Shown piece by piece: positions 1 to 12,342 of a DNA stretch of 64,000 nt. The translations under genes were made by a program, and so were the position numbers. Origin of the DNA: Sclerodactyla briareus. Taxonomy: Eukaryota > Echinodermata > Holothuroidea > Dendrochirotida > Sclerodactylidae. Numbering within the stretch: the first letter of the stretch is position 1; each line of letters begins with the position of its first letter. The DNA lies in NCBI GenBank assembly GCA_026419785.1, contig JAODTK010005876.1:62001-126000 (forward strand). Reading direction: 5' to 3'. A model generated the notes under the pieces. That model was given only the letters and a program-made list of their open reading frames with translations. It ran no database searches and was not told where the DNA came from.

Positions 1-1838
1 TGTCGATATGTCAGAATGTTGAAAAGGGGGCCTCCTGAACTGCAGCAAAGAACATAAAAGAGTCAAGTTTGATTAATATCCAGCTCTTCAGCATGACTAC
101 TGAGTTCATTTGAAGCCGCAAAAAACCATCAGTAGTTTGTCTATATCTTCCTGCCACCCATGTTGGATTGGAAACATGGGCTGACATTTTAAATAAGTCC
201 ATGTTCCTAACTCCATCTACAAAACGGACCAATTTTTCAATGAGAGGAGACACAGGAACTGAGGACTTGAAATCATGAACATGGCTCCCCTGAGACCAAA
301 ACAGTGGAAACAAAAATAGAAAAAAAAATCATTAAGGGAAAATCAAATACTAAAATGCCACATATGCTCAAATCTAAATCATCTTGTCATCAAACTAAAT
401 ATAACATCAGTACAGGATGTTAAGAGTAGAAATCAATCTCAGTCAGGCTTCAAGGTAAGTATTGATGATCTCAAGTTTGCCATTATTGAATTTGTAGGGA
501 AAATGTCCATCTTCCCAGGTAAAACATGTGTAAATGTTCATGCATATATAGAATAGCTAAAGCTCTTCCCCCACCAGTGCAACAGTTGCATAAAATGGTT
601 GTTAACTGACATTACATCTGTGGCCATGGTATCTCCCGTCATCCGTTACTGTCTCTTCCCAGACGTCTGCACCAGACAGAGATATTCCACATTACCATTG
701 TTAGTTATTCTCTGCACTATACAAATTATTCTCTCAAGTTTTCCTACATTTACTGCTTTCCTTCCACTTGCAGGCCCTAAAATCCATGTAGGGACATCCC
801 TGATACATTCTGGGTGATATCGGGGTACTTTTACCACATAGATGCATTGACACCGCTATCTCCAAGGTGAATTGTATAAATGAAATGAACCAAAGCAGAA
901 GTGTGTCTACGCAAACATGTTAAGTGCAACAAATTGATTCAATTATGATGATGTTTCTGTTGGATTGTGCAGGGGTGCCAACTAAAGTTTTGCCAGGAAT
1001 CGCATAGTCGATTAAGAAAGAAGTAGGTTTGCTTCAATTAGCCTATCAACCTCTATTGGAATGAATACGGAAATGCTAACCCATAATAAATTTCCTGTGT
1101 ATCTTACTTGATATTCAAATGGAGAATGATTAATGAACAGTTGTTAATTTTTAGTTTCCAAGCAAATCCCTCACAAAACAATGTATGCACTCTCCTCTTC
1201 ATTGATATTAGTTATACGATCTATGCCTTTCAATTTTTTCCCCAGGGGACGGACTAGCATTTGTAACCAGAACGGACTTGAGAATACAACAAACATAGGA
1301 ATGAAACAACAAGACGCATGATTATTTTGGTGATGGTACTCCTTTTCCTCTCCTTTCCATTGGCTATATTGGTAATAATATTCATCAGCTTTTCAAAATT
1401 TCTATTATGGAGGCACACATGGCAACAGCAAAATAAATAACAGCATCTTCTACTCTGTATATCCATTTACATACAGCTTAAAATTCCTATCTCCATAATC
1501 CAAACATCCTTTCTTGTGAGCTTACTTAGGTAAAGTTATTGAAGAAAGCCAATGTCAATAGGAACACTATTAGCAGTAGGTTGGAGTCACATACATCAAC
1601 TTTGCCCTTAACAAACTAACAGCCATATATACCTAAATCTTACGAACCCACAACCCACCAAAATAGGTATAGGTGACCAGACAGGATGAGAAGAATTGTC
1701 ATTTTATGGAAGCAAGTTACTGATTTCATGGGAGATAATGACGTCAAGACAGAAACGTAGGCCCTTCAATACCCCCAATACTCTGCTACTTACTTCCATG
1801 ATCCGATACTACCACCCCCCCTTTCCCCCATTCAATAT
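1..1838. other. 3' flank or 3' UTR of the GTPase gene; no gene recognised
   Basis: The stretch lies downstream of the stop codon on the minus strand. It is AT-rich and unique-looking. The only open frame of note is minus 11-313 (100 codons), preceded by a fair acceptor (TTTTGGTCTCAG) at about 281-292 on the minus strand and reading GSHVHDFKSSVPVSPLIEKL and onward. I recognise no family, and it has no clear donor, so it could be chance within the 3' UTR or an exon of the next gene. Confidence 0.3.
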
Positions 1839-1934
1839 TCAGCCAATCCAAGTATCTCCTGATGTCGGTCGGTCCTGGTTCAGAGATCTTGTGATGTCCA
1901 CCACTTGCTTCAGGTACTCAGAGTAGAGCTTCTC
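1839..1934 (-). CDS. Exon G: C-terminal exon with stop codon
   Basis: Minus strand, acceptor TTTTTTCTCCACAG before 1934 with a strong pyrimidine tract. It encodes 31 residues, EKLYSEYLKQVVDITRSLNQ then DRPTSGDTWIG, and ends with TGA at 1841-1839. The EKLYSEYLKQ block corresponds to the conserved C-terminal end of the family (Lys-rich tract, then LYxEYLxQ). No indels. The remaining tail looks lineage-specific. The 3' untranslated region should follow below 1839; I did not find a canonical AATAAA on the minus strand close to the stop. Confidence 0.85.
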   Translation of the reverse strand, partial: EKLYSEYLKQVVDITRSLNQDRPTSGDTWIG

Positions 1935-2871
1935 CTGTGGAGAAAAAAGTAGAAATTAATGATGGAGCGAAGTGATGAAGCTTAAAGCGAGGGTCAGGTT
2001 CCCCGAACGAGTGAATTGGTTAATTTTCACCTTCTTCTCAGTACGTCATTTAGAACAGTTTGCATCTGGCAACACGGGTAAAGTTCAAGTGAGATTCCAA
2101 TGAACAAAGGTGCAACAGCAGGTTTTACTGAAAATATATTTTCATGGTCTTATTATGAAGGCAGGCATAATGGGATGTGTTCATTTGACTCCAGATACTC
2201 GAAAGAAGAAGTAAGACTTTTTTTTCGCATGTATAGTCTCTTTCAGTTGCCATGGCAACACAGAAGTGTACATTCAACCAAAACAATACAAATGTATCCT
2301 ACGCTTCATACCGTTGCTCTGAAAGATCAGTGATTCCAATTCAGCATGTCATGACAGTTTTGCAAATTCTAAAACTAATCCAGGCCTCAAAAAGGATTGA
2401 ATGGGCCTAATATGTGAACAATTACATAAAGGTCACATAGATTATGTAAGATTATCATGGTACTTGGCCATTGTTATATTGACCGTTGGCACAACGCAGG
2501 AGTTTTCTTGAATTTGAGGTAAAAGGCCATTAAGAGGGTCAAATGAGTTATCATCTGACCAATTGCAAAATGCGTCTTCTACAGATTGAGTGGGATTATC
2601 ATGATATTTGGTCAGTGATATCTCTTGCTTGTGTTTAATACCTAGGAATGTATGATAGGTCATTAGCAAGCCTAGTGAGCTATTGCGTGAAAAATTGCAA
2701 AGTCAAAACAAATTGAAGGGGTCCAATGATTTAGTGGAAGGTTTCATTATTTATCTGACAATTACAAAATGCATCTCTTACATTCCGTTGGATTATTATA
2801 TCGAGGCACAATATAAACGAACTCTGGTACACCACTGACTCTAGTGAATAATAAGTTTCCACACCGCCTAC

Positions 2872-2976
2872 CTTATTTTTTTTTTTTTTTTTTTTTTTTT
2901 GGTTCCTTGCATGACCTTCACATTACTCCTTCGGTCAGAGGTCTTCTTCTGTTTCCGAGTCAGTCTTGGTCTCAAA
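2872..2976 (-). CDS. Exon F: basic juxtamembrane exon ending in an A25 lysine tract
   Basis: Minus strand, acceptor TCTGTTGACAG before 2976 and donor GTAGGC after 2872. It reads LRPRLTRKQKKTSDRRSNVK, then VMQGT and a run of Lys codons made by 25 consecutive A. LRPRLTRKQKK matches the basic block that follows TM2 in this family, so it would lie on the cytosolic face. The frame entering from exon E is off by one base (a T run at the exon start could hold a missing T), and the length of the A tract is unlikely to be exact, so the phase into the next exon cannot be verified. A donor-like AAG|GTCATG upstream of the A run is an alternative end. Confidence 0.6.
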
Positions 2977-3480
2977 CTGTCAACAGAGAAGGAATAAGGC
3001 AAGGAATGAGGTCTCTCAAGTCACTTGAGATATGAGAATGACTCGCATCTGACTGGCCGAACCAAGTGTAGAGGGCACAGGGGCCACTTGTATTGGCTCA
3101 ACGTCTGATAAAATGTTTGCAAAACTAAATATGACACGCCCAACACTCTCTATTACTGTCGATCCTCCATTTCAGCTGGTTTCATTATCGTGCAAGCATT
3201 GGATTGCTCAGTTTGAAGGAATTCATTTTACTATAGGGATGCACTGAAATGGCCTGAATAATCCTGTTCTGCGAATTGGAATCAAGATCCCACTAGCTGT
3301 TGTCTTTTGTACGACGTACCCCCAACCGTCTGAACAATGTGGGTCATTAGCATAGGTGGGTCATACAATTCTTGTACATTGTCACACATCTTTAGCCACT
3401 TGAACTACTTACAATTCCTTGAAAATGCCCGTCTAGTGGGCCAGCTTTCTCTATATTTTTTCTCATAATCCAAGCAGGAT

Positions 3481-3622
3481 GACACACCCCAGAGTCAGCT
3501 TGTGACTGACACACCCCAGAGTCAGCCTTGTGACTGACACACCCCAGAGTCAGCCTTGCGACTGACACACCCCAGAGTCAGCCTTGTGACTGACACACCC
3601 CAGAGTCAGCCTTGTGACTGAC
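3481..3622. repeat. 28-bp tandem repeat, about five copies
   Basis: Five consecutive units of the form CACACCCCAGAGTCAGCCTT followed by GTGACTGA, with one copy a base shorter and one carrying C for T. There are no unique spacers between units, so this is a minisatellite, not a CRISPR array. Related fragments (GTGACTCA, TGACACACC) occur at about 3340-3400 and 16430-16560. Confidence 0.95.
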
Positions 3623-4118
3623 CATTCAGGTAAAGTGACACACATGCGAGTCACTTTGGATGGCAATGACACAGTGCCCACATATGCCCTAAATTTCCCA
3701 AAAAAAAAAATTGCCATGTTCTAAAGATGCCTGATGCTATTGTTTAACATTTGGTGCTTTCAAGTGATTCTTTTTGTTTTAGATACATGCCATTTTTCAA
3801 GTCCTAGTTTTCAATATCGATTTTCACAAAGAAGATGCAGAGTGCTCCAACAACCACAAATTATCTACTTGGGTCGCCTCACTCGTCTATGGCATTGAGG
3901 AGAGTCAACCGGGAAAAGCAGGATCTATCCAGTAATGAAGACCTTCCTCTTCAAGCAACAATACAGGTGGAACCATTCTCTTGGTCTAAGCAGATGTAGA
4001 GCAAAAGCTAATTATGTATGTGTAAAAGGAAATGCCATAATGTCAAAGGAATTTATGGAACAAAACATTCTGGCAGGGACTGTAGTGGTCCACCAACACC
4101 AGGCGCAGGATTAACTAC

Positions 4119-4230
4119 CTGGAAGCACTTTTGCAAGAATGAAGAATATGAGCGAGATGAAGATGACGGCTGACATAAAGTGTGTGCGCCAGTCCCTGGG
4201 AACAATCTTCCAGACCTGCGAAAGAGGGGC
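4119..4230 (-). CDS. Exon E: second membrane segment (intact)
   Basis: Minus strand, acceptor CCCCCTGCAG before 4230 and donor GTAGTT after 4119; 112 nt, starting in phase 0 and ending in phase 1. It reads APLSQVWKIVPRDWRTHF then MSAVIFISLIFFILAKVLP. The second part is a clear TM helix of about 17 hydrophobic residues. A second AG 15 nt further in (exon start 4215) is a possible alternative acceptor that would keep frame but drop APLSQ; the longer version fits the phase-0 end of exon D and the family's loop. Together with exon D it forms a two-helix membrane anchor with about 45 residues between the helices. Confidence 0.83.
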
Positions 4231-6117
4231 CTGCAGGGGGGAAATAGAAAAACAGGAAGATTTCATGTAAAAGATTTGACAGAAAAGTATCATCTCTGCT
4301 GCTGCTCTGAAGATGCCTTGATGCCAAACACTAAACTTTATTTGGCTGGTCCTATGCCTCAAACTCCGCATGTAGAGCTCCGGCCCGGAGCTCTACAGGC
4401 TGTGCTAATCTGATCTCGGTGTAATACAGAAATGCAGCAACCTCCACCCGCCTCACAGATATAACCTCTGACATTCGGACTCCTCTTACCACATGGTATA
4501 GACACCCACCTCAGCGCTAGTGCACTTTACGGCATGGACACTAAATCTCCCCCACCTGGGGGGAATTCCCAGATAAGAGGCTTACATGTGGCATTCACTG
4601 GATTGCCACTTCTACATGCAAGGCAGCTTGAGAGAATCAAGATGATATGTCATGTTTAACAGCTTCGTGGAAAGGTGCTCCTTATTAAATGGGGCAAACT
4701 CGCAATTTCTTCAGATCTGAAGCTCTGTAATTATGCTAAACCCTCCAATCCTGGTTACCAGGAATATTTTCTGCTTGTGGATTGGGAGTTGTTGTAGCCT
4801 TCTACAAGGCAATTTTTCATATGAGATAATATATCACACTACCATCTTCCTAGTCAGAGAGGATGTTAAGAACCGGCAGCGCCTTATGGAGGTTCACCAT
4901 CGGGGAAGGAGGCATTACATTCAGGGGCCAAGAGAATGGTACTCTAATAGATGGCCTCACTCCTTCCTATTGGCCAATAATACAATATATGGCCCCTGGA
5001 CACCAACTGGTGAAATATTTGTGCAAAGACCCGAACAGTGAAACATGTCTTTTGTGTTCAATGGAATATAGTCAGTTTGGTCATGGAGGAGGGGGGGGGG
5101 GGGGGGGGGGGGGTTAGGACCAGCAGCAGTGGAGCCTATGCAAAGCACTAACATCAGCAGTACAGGTTCCATCCATGTCCTGGCCTATCACATCTTCATT
5201 GCATCGCATCTAAATTTGTGAGAAGAATCATCAGCTGCCCTGTGATACGTCTCTCTTTTTAAAGTCAAGTCCCTATTCATCTTGGCATTTCAGCAGAAAG
5301 AATATGGTATTAGGTCGAAACATCGTTCATCAACCCCCACAAATAGTACATTTGTAGTGTTGCATAATCATCCCAATGCAAATGATAGCCTTCACACACC
5401 TAGAGTAGGAGTTATCATCAAGACGTCTATGTCAATTGCCAGTGATTGCAAATCGCAATGCCATCATGGGGGGGGACAGCATCCCCCCAATATTTTGGTT
5501 GAGGGAAACGCAATGCATTTTGTCCCCCCCCCCCAATATTTGAGCCCGACTATTCGCTGACATGTATCCAACATATCCCGAAGCAACCGTGTTTTTAAAC
5601 GAAGGTATAATGACCGGAATGATCAAGTTGAGTGAATTCTGCTGTCCCACTTTCAAAATTTTGCCTGCTACGAGCGTGGTTATTCCATGTAACCGGTAGT
5701 GTTCAGACATATGATGTGCCTTGTGCAGACATATGATGTTCCTAACAAAAATGCTCGAAATTCACTCGTTGTTCCTAATTATCATGAAAGAAGGATTCTC
5801 ATCAATATCGTCTGCATTGAGCTCAGACTCCGGCCTTTTCTAATACCAGCTGGGTGTGTGTTTAATTGTTTCCTATCATCTGTGAACATTGTCGGTTCCT
5901 GGTCGGGACCAGTTAGTTAATAAGCAAACAAACAAACTAACATACAATCGCTATCTTGAGGTGAAGGGGGTTGGAGTGACGGTCCGAGGCGACGGAGGAG
6001 GTCTACCACCTCGCGGGATCTGGGATTATTTTAGATATAAAGTGTTCTCAATGTTAGCATTCCCTAACAATACAAACTCCATGAAAAAAACAAGATCCTG
6101 CCTCTGAGAGTCCTCAC
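4231..6117 (-). other. Intron between exons E and D
   Basis: No coding exon recognised. Holds a 23-base poly-G run at 5091-5113, a purine-rich stretch around it, and poly-C/poly-G pairs near 5468-5535. Open frames here (about 4180-4413 plus, 4733-5117 plus, 5432-5710 minus) show no family and are treated as chance. Confidence 0.5.
5091..5113 (+). repeat. Poly-G tract, 23 bases
   Basis: Uninterrupted G run preceded by GGAGGA. Likely to vary in length and to be unreliable in sequencing; can form a G-quadruplex on the plus strand. Confidence 0.95.
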
Positions 6118-6287
6118 CGTGTAAAACTTGACTACTTCGGCCGTTGAGTTGCCGACTGTTTCAGAGAGCACATCTTTGTCGACGTTGGACATGAGGAATT
6201 CTATGGCTAGGAGTCAGCGGTACAGGAACCCAGGAAGTGTAGACCACCCATCTTACTTCGTGCCCAGAGTTGTGAGAGGAAGCATCA
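6118..6287 (-). CDS. Exon D: first membrane segment and luminal loop, frameshifted
   Basis: Minus strand, acceptor TTTCCTGCAG before 6287 and donor GTGAGG after 6118; 170 nt. AG|T makes Ser, followed by DASSHN. A lost base near 6269 leads to LWARSKMGGLHFLG. Further shifts near 6229, 6222 and 6214 give a hydrophobic run FLVPLLLAIEFLM, the first TM helix. The remaining 25 codons are clean: SNVDKDVLSETVGNSTAE then VVKFYT. The N-S-T is an N-glycosylation sequon between the two TM segments, consistent with a loop on the luminal side. The exon length mod 3 equals the phase-correct length minus two, as expected for the net of these indels. Confidence 0.78.
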
Positions 6288-8105
6288 CTGCAGGAAACAT
6301 GGGAAGGGCATTCATACTGTGGGGGGGCTGGGGTGAGAGTTTTCCGCCTTCATTTTTTCTTCATAAACTACTTTCATTAGCAATGTCTGCGCTGGCTATA
6401 TGCATATGAGTTTTTCCCAGATGAACTGTTTGACGGTAGTAGTGTCTCAGAATTTCCATTGTCCTCAGAAATTCATTTTTATGTGATGCCACTCAAACTA
6501 TGAAAATTTTAAAAAATCCGTGTGAACAATATTATTGTCTTTCTGAGTCCACATCGGTTTCGCTTTATCCTGAAATGTCCACCTTCATTCCCACTGAAGT
6601 TCTGGCAAACATATAACAGGCCTACCGATCATATTCACATTGAGTCAGCAATTTATGTGGACGAGCTAATTCGCACGAGCATGGTTGAATATTGTATTAA
6701 ATGGTATTATAAATATATGATGTCAAGGGTCATCCCACTAGACATGCCTACAACACTGTCTGAGCATTGTGTTCAGAACTCCATTTGCAATTTCCTCCCC
6801 CACAGGCCAAGGATCATTTACCAAATATCTCCAAACGATACCTGTCTGGGGGAGGGGGGACTTGTTCTTACTTGATGACAGTTTCTGGGTAATCTTTTGC
6901 CATGTGAAGTTGATTTGAGGTTCCATTTCATTATCACCATGAAAAAAGCCGGACGTTTGGATATTCCAACTTTGTAATCATAGCAAGATATGAAATGCAA
7001 AAGTTTTTCATAGATCACTGTACTGCCCGAATAAATGTGTCATTTAATCTACAGTAATGATTTGTCTTAAAAAACCAGGGCTGGGAGACAATGATCCCAC
7101 TGCCAGACCCTATTGATGAACTACCTTATTTTCTGATGCACAAAACACTTGGCACCTCGCTACCTTGAAGTAGGCACCTTATTGACATTATGAAAGGGTT
7201 GCAAACCCAAACTTCTTGTTGCTATATCCCAGCGTTGCCTTCCATGGGATGTCTTCGACGAGGTAACGTTCATCAAAGCCCCGGTCATGCTGTTATGAAG
7301 CCATATGCATAAGTGAATTAAGTCAGCATGGAGCCATTTTGCTCCGGCCCCTGACAGCGCCCCCCAATTACAGCAGGGTATGTGACATGAGAATGAGCAC
7401 ATAATTCGCATTTCAAGAGAATGTTAGAATATGTTCCGTTTTGACAGCTCCCTCTAGTTTGAGCTCCACATCGATTAGCTTTTTACCGCTCTGTTGATGT
7501 TGTTCAGTTCTAGATGATGTGTTCCGCCAGAGCATAAGTTGTATTTTCAATTAATCACTGTTGGTTTTTTCTTTGCCTCCTATCATGTATGGGAAAACGT
7601 ATGTGGTATCGAGTATGTTATGAATTTGGATTTTGATATTTAAATTTTTGCTGGTTCAGAAAGACAACTATGTCTCATCAAGGAACCCTGGCTGATTGAT
7701 CATGGATTTGGATCGACGACGACTAGTGTTCTATGATATCGCGGCAGTGTGTAACCAATCCCAACCATCTCCCGGGCGGCCATTTCACGTCCCATCCCGA
7801 AAAGACAATCGTAACCAGGACCCAACCACTTTTTCGGAACCTGGAGGTATGTGCACAAGTTTCAGTTTAAACTTGTCCTGCTCACAGCCGACTGATGAGA
7901 CTTGTTGCAATATCCTGTGACAACCCCCAGTAACCCCAGGAATCCACTGCCTTGGCAGCGGAAGCCCGGAAGTGAAGACACAAGACCTCGCCCTTCACAA
8001 CAACTACAAACACAGCCACATTCGGGGGAAAAACGTCTGGTGCTCGAAATTTGAACCCATAATATTTGCTTGCAAAGTGTCACTTGATACCACTCTACCC
8101 CCTAC
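6288..8105 (-). other. Intron between exons D and C
   Basis: No exon recognised. The right end (from about 7745) is a copy of a dispersed repeat also seen at about 8588 and 41237. Open frames at 6522-6875 plus and 7160-7411 minus have no recognisable content. Confidence 0.5.
7745..8075 (+). repeat. Dispersed repeat family, copy 1
   Basis: Shares an ordered set of blocks with about 8588-8835 and 41237-41540: CCCAACCA..CTCCC, GCCATTT, GGACCCAACCACTTTTTCGG, GGAACCTG, and a block like GAAGACACAAGACCTCGCCC followed by AGCCACA and GGGGAAAAA. The copies are diverged but collinear. No protein can be read from it. It ends about 30 bases before the splice donor of exon C. Confidence 0.65.
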
Positions 8106-8247
8106 CTATCATCCTGGAGTTTTTGGTCGATGAGGGTTGCGATCTGTTCGCAGTCAGCCCTCTAGGGTGTTCAGGTGTTCTGTATCATCTGACGATGGTC
8201 TTCTCCACGTCCTTACAGACCTCCTCAATCTGATTGGTGCAGCGACT
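8106..8247 (-). CDS. Exon C: helical stalk exon, three single-base indels
   Basis: Minus strand, acceptor GATCGACAG before 8247 and donor GTAGGG after 8106. It opens with SRCTNQIEEVCKDVEKTIV in frame and then meets TGA at 8187-8185. The expected continuation appears in other frames: MIQNT (after a base lost near 8191), LNTLEG (after a base lost near 8174), then DCEQIATLIDQKLQDD (after an extra T at 8156). Two of the three events lie in C runs. The sequence is strongly helical and charged, as expected for the stalk linking the GTPase domain to the membrane. It ends in phase 2 (AG|), which matches the next exon's first base. Confidence 0.82.
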
Positions 8248-8587
8248 CTGTCGATCATGGAAATAACAACTTTCGTTTTCAAATCTTCCTGATACACATT
8301 ATGCACCTGTGGTTTGCATGACGCAACCCCGATACGTCAAAAGTAAGGATTGTTGAATCAAAAGTGACTCACGCCCTATATAATACTGGTCGCAGAGGCA
8401 GACTACTGTGGGGTTCGTCATTTTATTCTTAAGTGATTATAAGGGAACTCATAACTGTTTTGGCTATATACCTTTTACTCTCGTGGCCATTTTCTAAAAG
8501 CGCCAAGTGACTCACCCTGTCCAGGGTATACAGGGTGTGTTTCATCATTGTCCACAGTCCTAAGATTTTAGACACAGTTGGCCTAGG

Positions 8588-8835
8588 ATCCTGCCAAGCT
8601 CAACCCTCTCTTGCAAAACGCCATGTTATTAGGACCCCTCCAAACAGACATCAGTTACACCCAGGATCTGACCACTTCCACCACAGGTGACCCGACAACC
8701 ATGTGCAAATATCCTAAACAACCCCAGCACCCAACAACTTCACAGTGGAACAATAGAGTGAAGACCGAGACTTTGCCCTCACAACTGCAAGTACAGCAAC
8801 CTAGGATAACCTCCAGTGACGGCTGGCACCAAATG
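8588..8835 (+). repeat. Dispersed repeat family, copy 2
   Basis: Collinear with copy 1: CCAAGCTCAACCCTCTCTTG, GCCATGTTATTAGGACCCCTCC, GGATCTGACCACTTCCACC, and GTGAAGACCGAGACTTTGCC followed by ACAACTGCAAG. The shared order of blocks, more than any one block, supports the relation. Confidence 0.55.
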
Positions 8836-11800
8836 TCACTGAGACTCTCTACTCGTCATTCTCCCACTGACCTTGCTATCTGAACTACAACTGCTCTCTC
8901 GCCCATCGTCTATTCTAGAGGGCCCTAACCAGTGGTCAAAGTTAATAGGGTTTTATTAGCAAAGCTGTCGGTAACTGTGTGTTTCGTTTTTTGTTCTTTT
9001 TGTGGTGGGGGGGGGGGAGTCCGTATGCGCAATGAGACTTAGTTGTGAAATTGTGCTATACAGAACGGCAATTCATTATTATTATTCAGCGGTTTTGGAA
9101 AAGGGTTACCTTTCCAAAGACATGTTGGGGGACGTAATTGTGGGCATGTCGAATCATCCCCGGGTCCTGACCGGCCGCTTGCATACTCCTGGACATCTCT
9201 GCATAACACCCTCTGTGGAGGAAAGTTTTTCATATAATAAAACATGACAAATACATCTAATAAAGTGCAACCAATCTAAAAGACTGTTTCATTGTGTGTA
9301 CAATCAAAGCATTGACAAAATAAATATGTCGTCCACCAGTTGTTGAAACATGGTGACAGATGGAGCAGACTTGACCTAGTGGAAAGCAACCCACATTCTT
9401 GGGCGCGCAGATCAAAGGCGATGTCACCGTACCACTTGCATTGCCATAAACTGTGTGATAAGTAAGTCTACAGACTATGCACTGCTCGCTGGGCCAATGG
9501 AATCGTTTAGATCGGAGTACTAGTAATGTTCTATTCCTGGCCACCCGCGAAACCTCAAGCCTAATTATATGACACAGTGAACTGTCTGAGTAGTATAGTA
9601 CTCCAACTTGATCTGTCCGAGAGAGAGAAACATTTTCGTATATTTTTTGTTAGTCTTCACTGAATTGTATTATGCCCTTTCCTTGTTGAGGACTTTCAAT
9701 CCAAAATCCCTGAACACCAGTGGGTAGCATTGGTCCATGATACACTGGCCATTGTCAAGAAAATCCACAACTCTAGCAGAACCTTTGGGGGGGGGGTTGC
9801 AGATTTCCGTTTTCAATATGATAGTTTTCTATGTGTGTTCAATGCCTTTGACCGGAAACCCCAAACACCCCGTGGTGCACGATTCCATGATAATACTGCC
9901 CACTTATCAGGTAAATTCAACTCATTGGGGGTGAAATGCATTTGCAGATTTCCCAGAGATAACACAGAGACCCAACCTACCTGTACCGAGAAGTATTTTG
10001 CAATTTTTCACATATCGCACCCGCCCCCCCATACAATCAATGAACATTGTGTGCAATTTGGTCAACATTGGTCAAAACAAATATTTGTGAACTCAAAGCA
10101 AAAGTTTCACAAACCGGACCGACAGACAGTGGCCAAATCAGAGTAGCTGAACTAAGCATAGCGGTTTTAGCAAATCAGGTCGTGTTCTGCACAGATGATA
10201 TTGTTGTCGTGTGACCGACTCGTACTTTTCTTTTTCGAACTTCGTTCACAGGAAAGGAAAAACATTGTCTTTGAAATATTATATATTGGAAGATGCTTGA
10301 GACCCTTTAGTTTGAATGTCATGAATACGATGAACAGTAATCCTAGGCGAGGTTTCGTTCTTTCTCCGTTGTCTACAATCGTAGCATAGGGCTCCTGCTT
10401 TAGTCGGTCCCCTTAATGCATTATTCCCTGTATAACAATCTGAAAAGCCTTCAATACATGCAACTTCAAAGATTTTTCCATCTACAGCTCAAGATGATTT
10501 GAATGGTTTATATGCAAACAATACATCACAAAGTAATTGTACAGTGGCGTGCATTTATAATTTGTTAGGCGTGCATTTATAATTTGTTAGAAGATAAAGA
10601 CACGCCTCGAACATATAAGAGGATTGTCGGTTAAGTACTCAGGGAATAAATAAATCAAAGGTAAGTTATTCCGGGTGTATATGAATGGACTTAAGTCTCG
10701 CTGCATATTTATTGTACTTGGGAGAGGGACATTCGAACTACCGAAATAGTGTAAACAGAACCAGTGAGATTTAACATGTACCAAGTTGCACACACTAAGG
10801 AGTAGATCATGAATTTGGATGAGAACTAGCTTTCATCTCTCATCACATCCGGGAGCATTCACTGAGTTGATCGCTCCCTGGTGGCGCAACATGGAGACGC
10901 TCCAATTTCCAAATTTTGAGGAGAGCGTTCTGAAATGTCATGCCATTGCCGAGTCACACTAATAGCGAACGTGCAATACTACTGAAATCCTCCCATGGAA
11001 AGCAAACGCTTGGCCTGCAGAAACACTTTTACTATATTTGGAAGGCACAGTGAGTTGTGGTCTCCATTCTATATATCATCGAGTACAATGAATTTTTGAG
11101 CATTAGTTATGCTGTTTTCTGCTGTCCCACCTAGGGGAGGCCTTTTACAACGTATGTGTGCCTTGACCTGTGTGGATTTTTCTCTCGCCAACTTTCCAAT
11201 ACACCAGAAGATGAGCACTATCTACATCCCTCTCTCGCATCTATCGGTCTACGTGATTCAACGACCAATGTCCCAATGTTGATTAGTCTGCAAATATAAG
11301 TTGATAAGTCTTACTATCCATCCTCAAGTTTCCTGGTATGATAAATCAAGGAAGGTAGCTCCAAGGGACATTTTTCAGAATATATACAAGTGACGTTTTT
11401 ATAGTTTTCATGGCAACTTTTTATCCTCCCGACATATTTCCACATTTTACATTCCGAAGTTCAATATTGAGGGTTTGTTGTTCAACGGTGGGAGCATTAC
11501 CAGACGTCTGGGTCAACTCACTGTTTGTACAATACAGACATATCTCACAACGACTACACCAACCACAATATTGTTACTAGAACAGAACTAATGTGGAAAA
11601 TCTACATATTAGAAAGCGCTCCCAAATCGACTCTTGACAGCTTCCAACAAAATCACATGACAGCATATTTGATACACTAGATTTGACAGCCTATTCTTCA
11701 CACTATGTCCTAAGAATGTAGGAGAGCGAAGTATCAAGTGAAACCGCAACATTATATTTTTTTTCCAAATACATAATTGCATCCGGCAGTTAGCTTCATT

Positions 11801-12342
11801 GCTCATTAATGTCACTAATCCAATGATGGGTCTAATTTGACACATCTCAAATTTGTCCTGCAGTATCCACTGGCCTTGACGTGATTAATGTCACAATGAC
11901 GGAAGTGTCAAAACATAACTGGGTCGAGCTGTGAACGCCTCAATACCCTAATGCTATTTGTCAGAAGGTGCATACATGATACCTTCTGTCTTGATACAAT
12001 TCCTTCCTTTCCATGTCCCCCACATTTTGAGGATCGATTATGATTTTTTACACAGTAATTTTTTGGCGGAAAGGTCATGTTCCCCCCTCCCCCCATTTTG
12101 GTCATGTCCCCCACACTTCTGCAGATGGATTGATGCCTGTGATTCCCTTAGAGGTTCATGATAAAGAATGCCAGCAGAAGGCAGCCATGTTTGTAGGGAA
12201 TCATCAATTGGACACAAGCATGATTTTATTCTTTTTTTATTTTTTCTATTGCTATAAAACACCATCTACCAGCCTCACCTTATTCAAGGGATAAACTGCA
12301 ACTGGAAGACTTTTACTGGTGAATAATGAACAGTCGAGACTC

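Larger units (their letters stand above)
1935..4118 (-). other. Introns around exon F
   Basis: Intron 1935-2871 holds no recognised gene; it contains short AT-rich repeats with TTATCATGATATTTGG-like motifs at about 2450 and 2600. Intron 2977-4118 holds the 28-bp tandem repeat and otherwise nothing recognised. Confidence 0.6.

Noticed and set aside
2031..2065. A 35-nt minus-strand candidate exon between the Lys-rich and C-terminal exons
   Set aside because: Its phases would fit and it ends TEKK before EKLY, but it contains an in-frame TGA, and the exon at 2872-2976 explains the family sequence better.
3481..3622. Possible CRISPR array
   Set aside because: The units abut with no unique spacers, and the DNA is eukaryotic.
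9730..10146. 138-codon plus open frame
   Set aside because: No domain, biased low-complexity stretches and no splice context.
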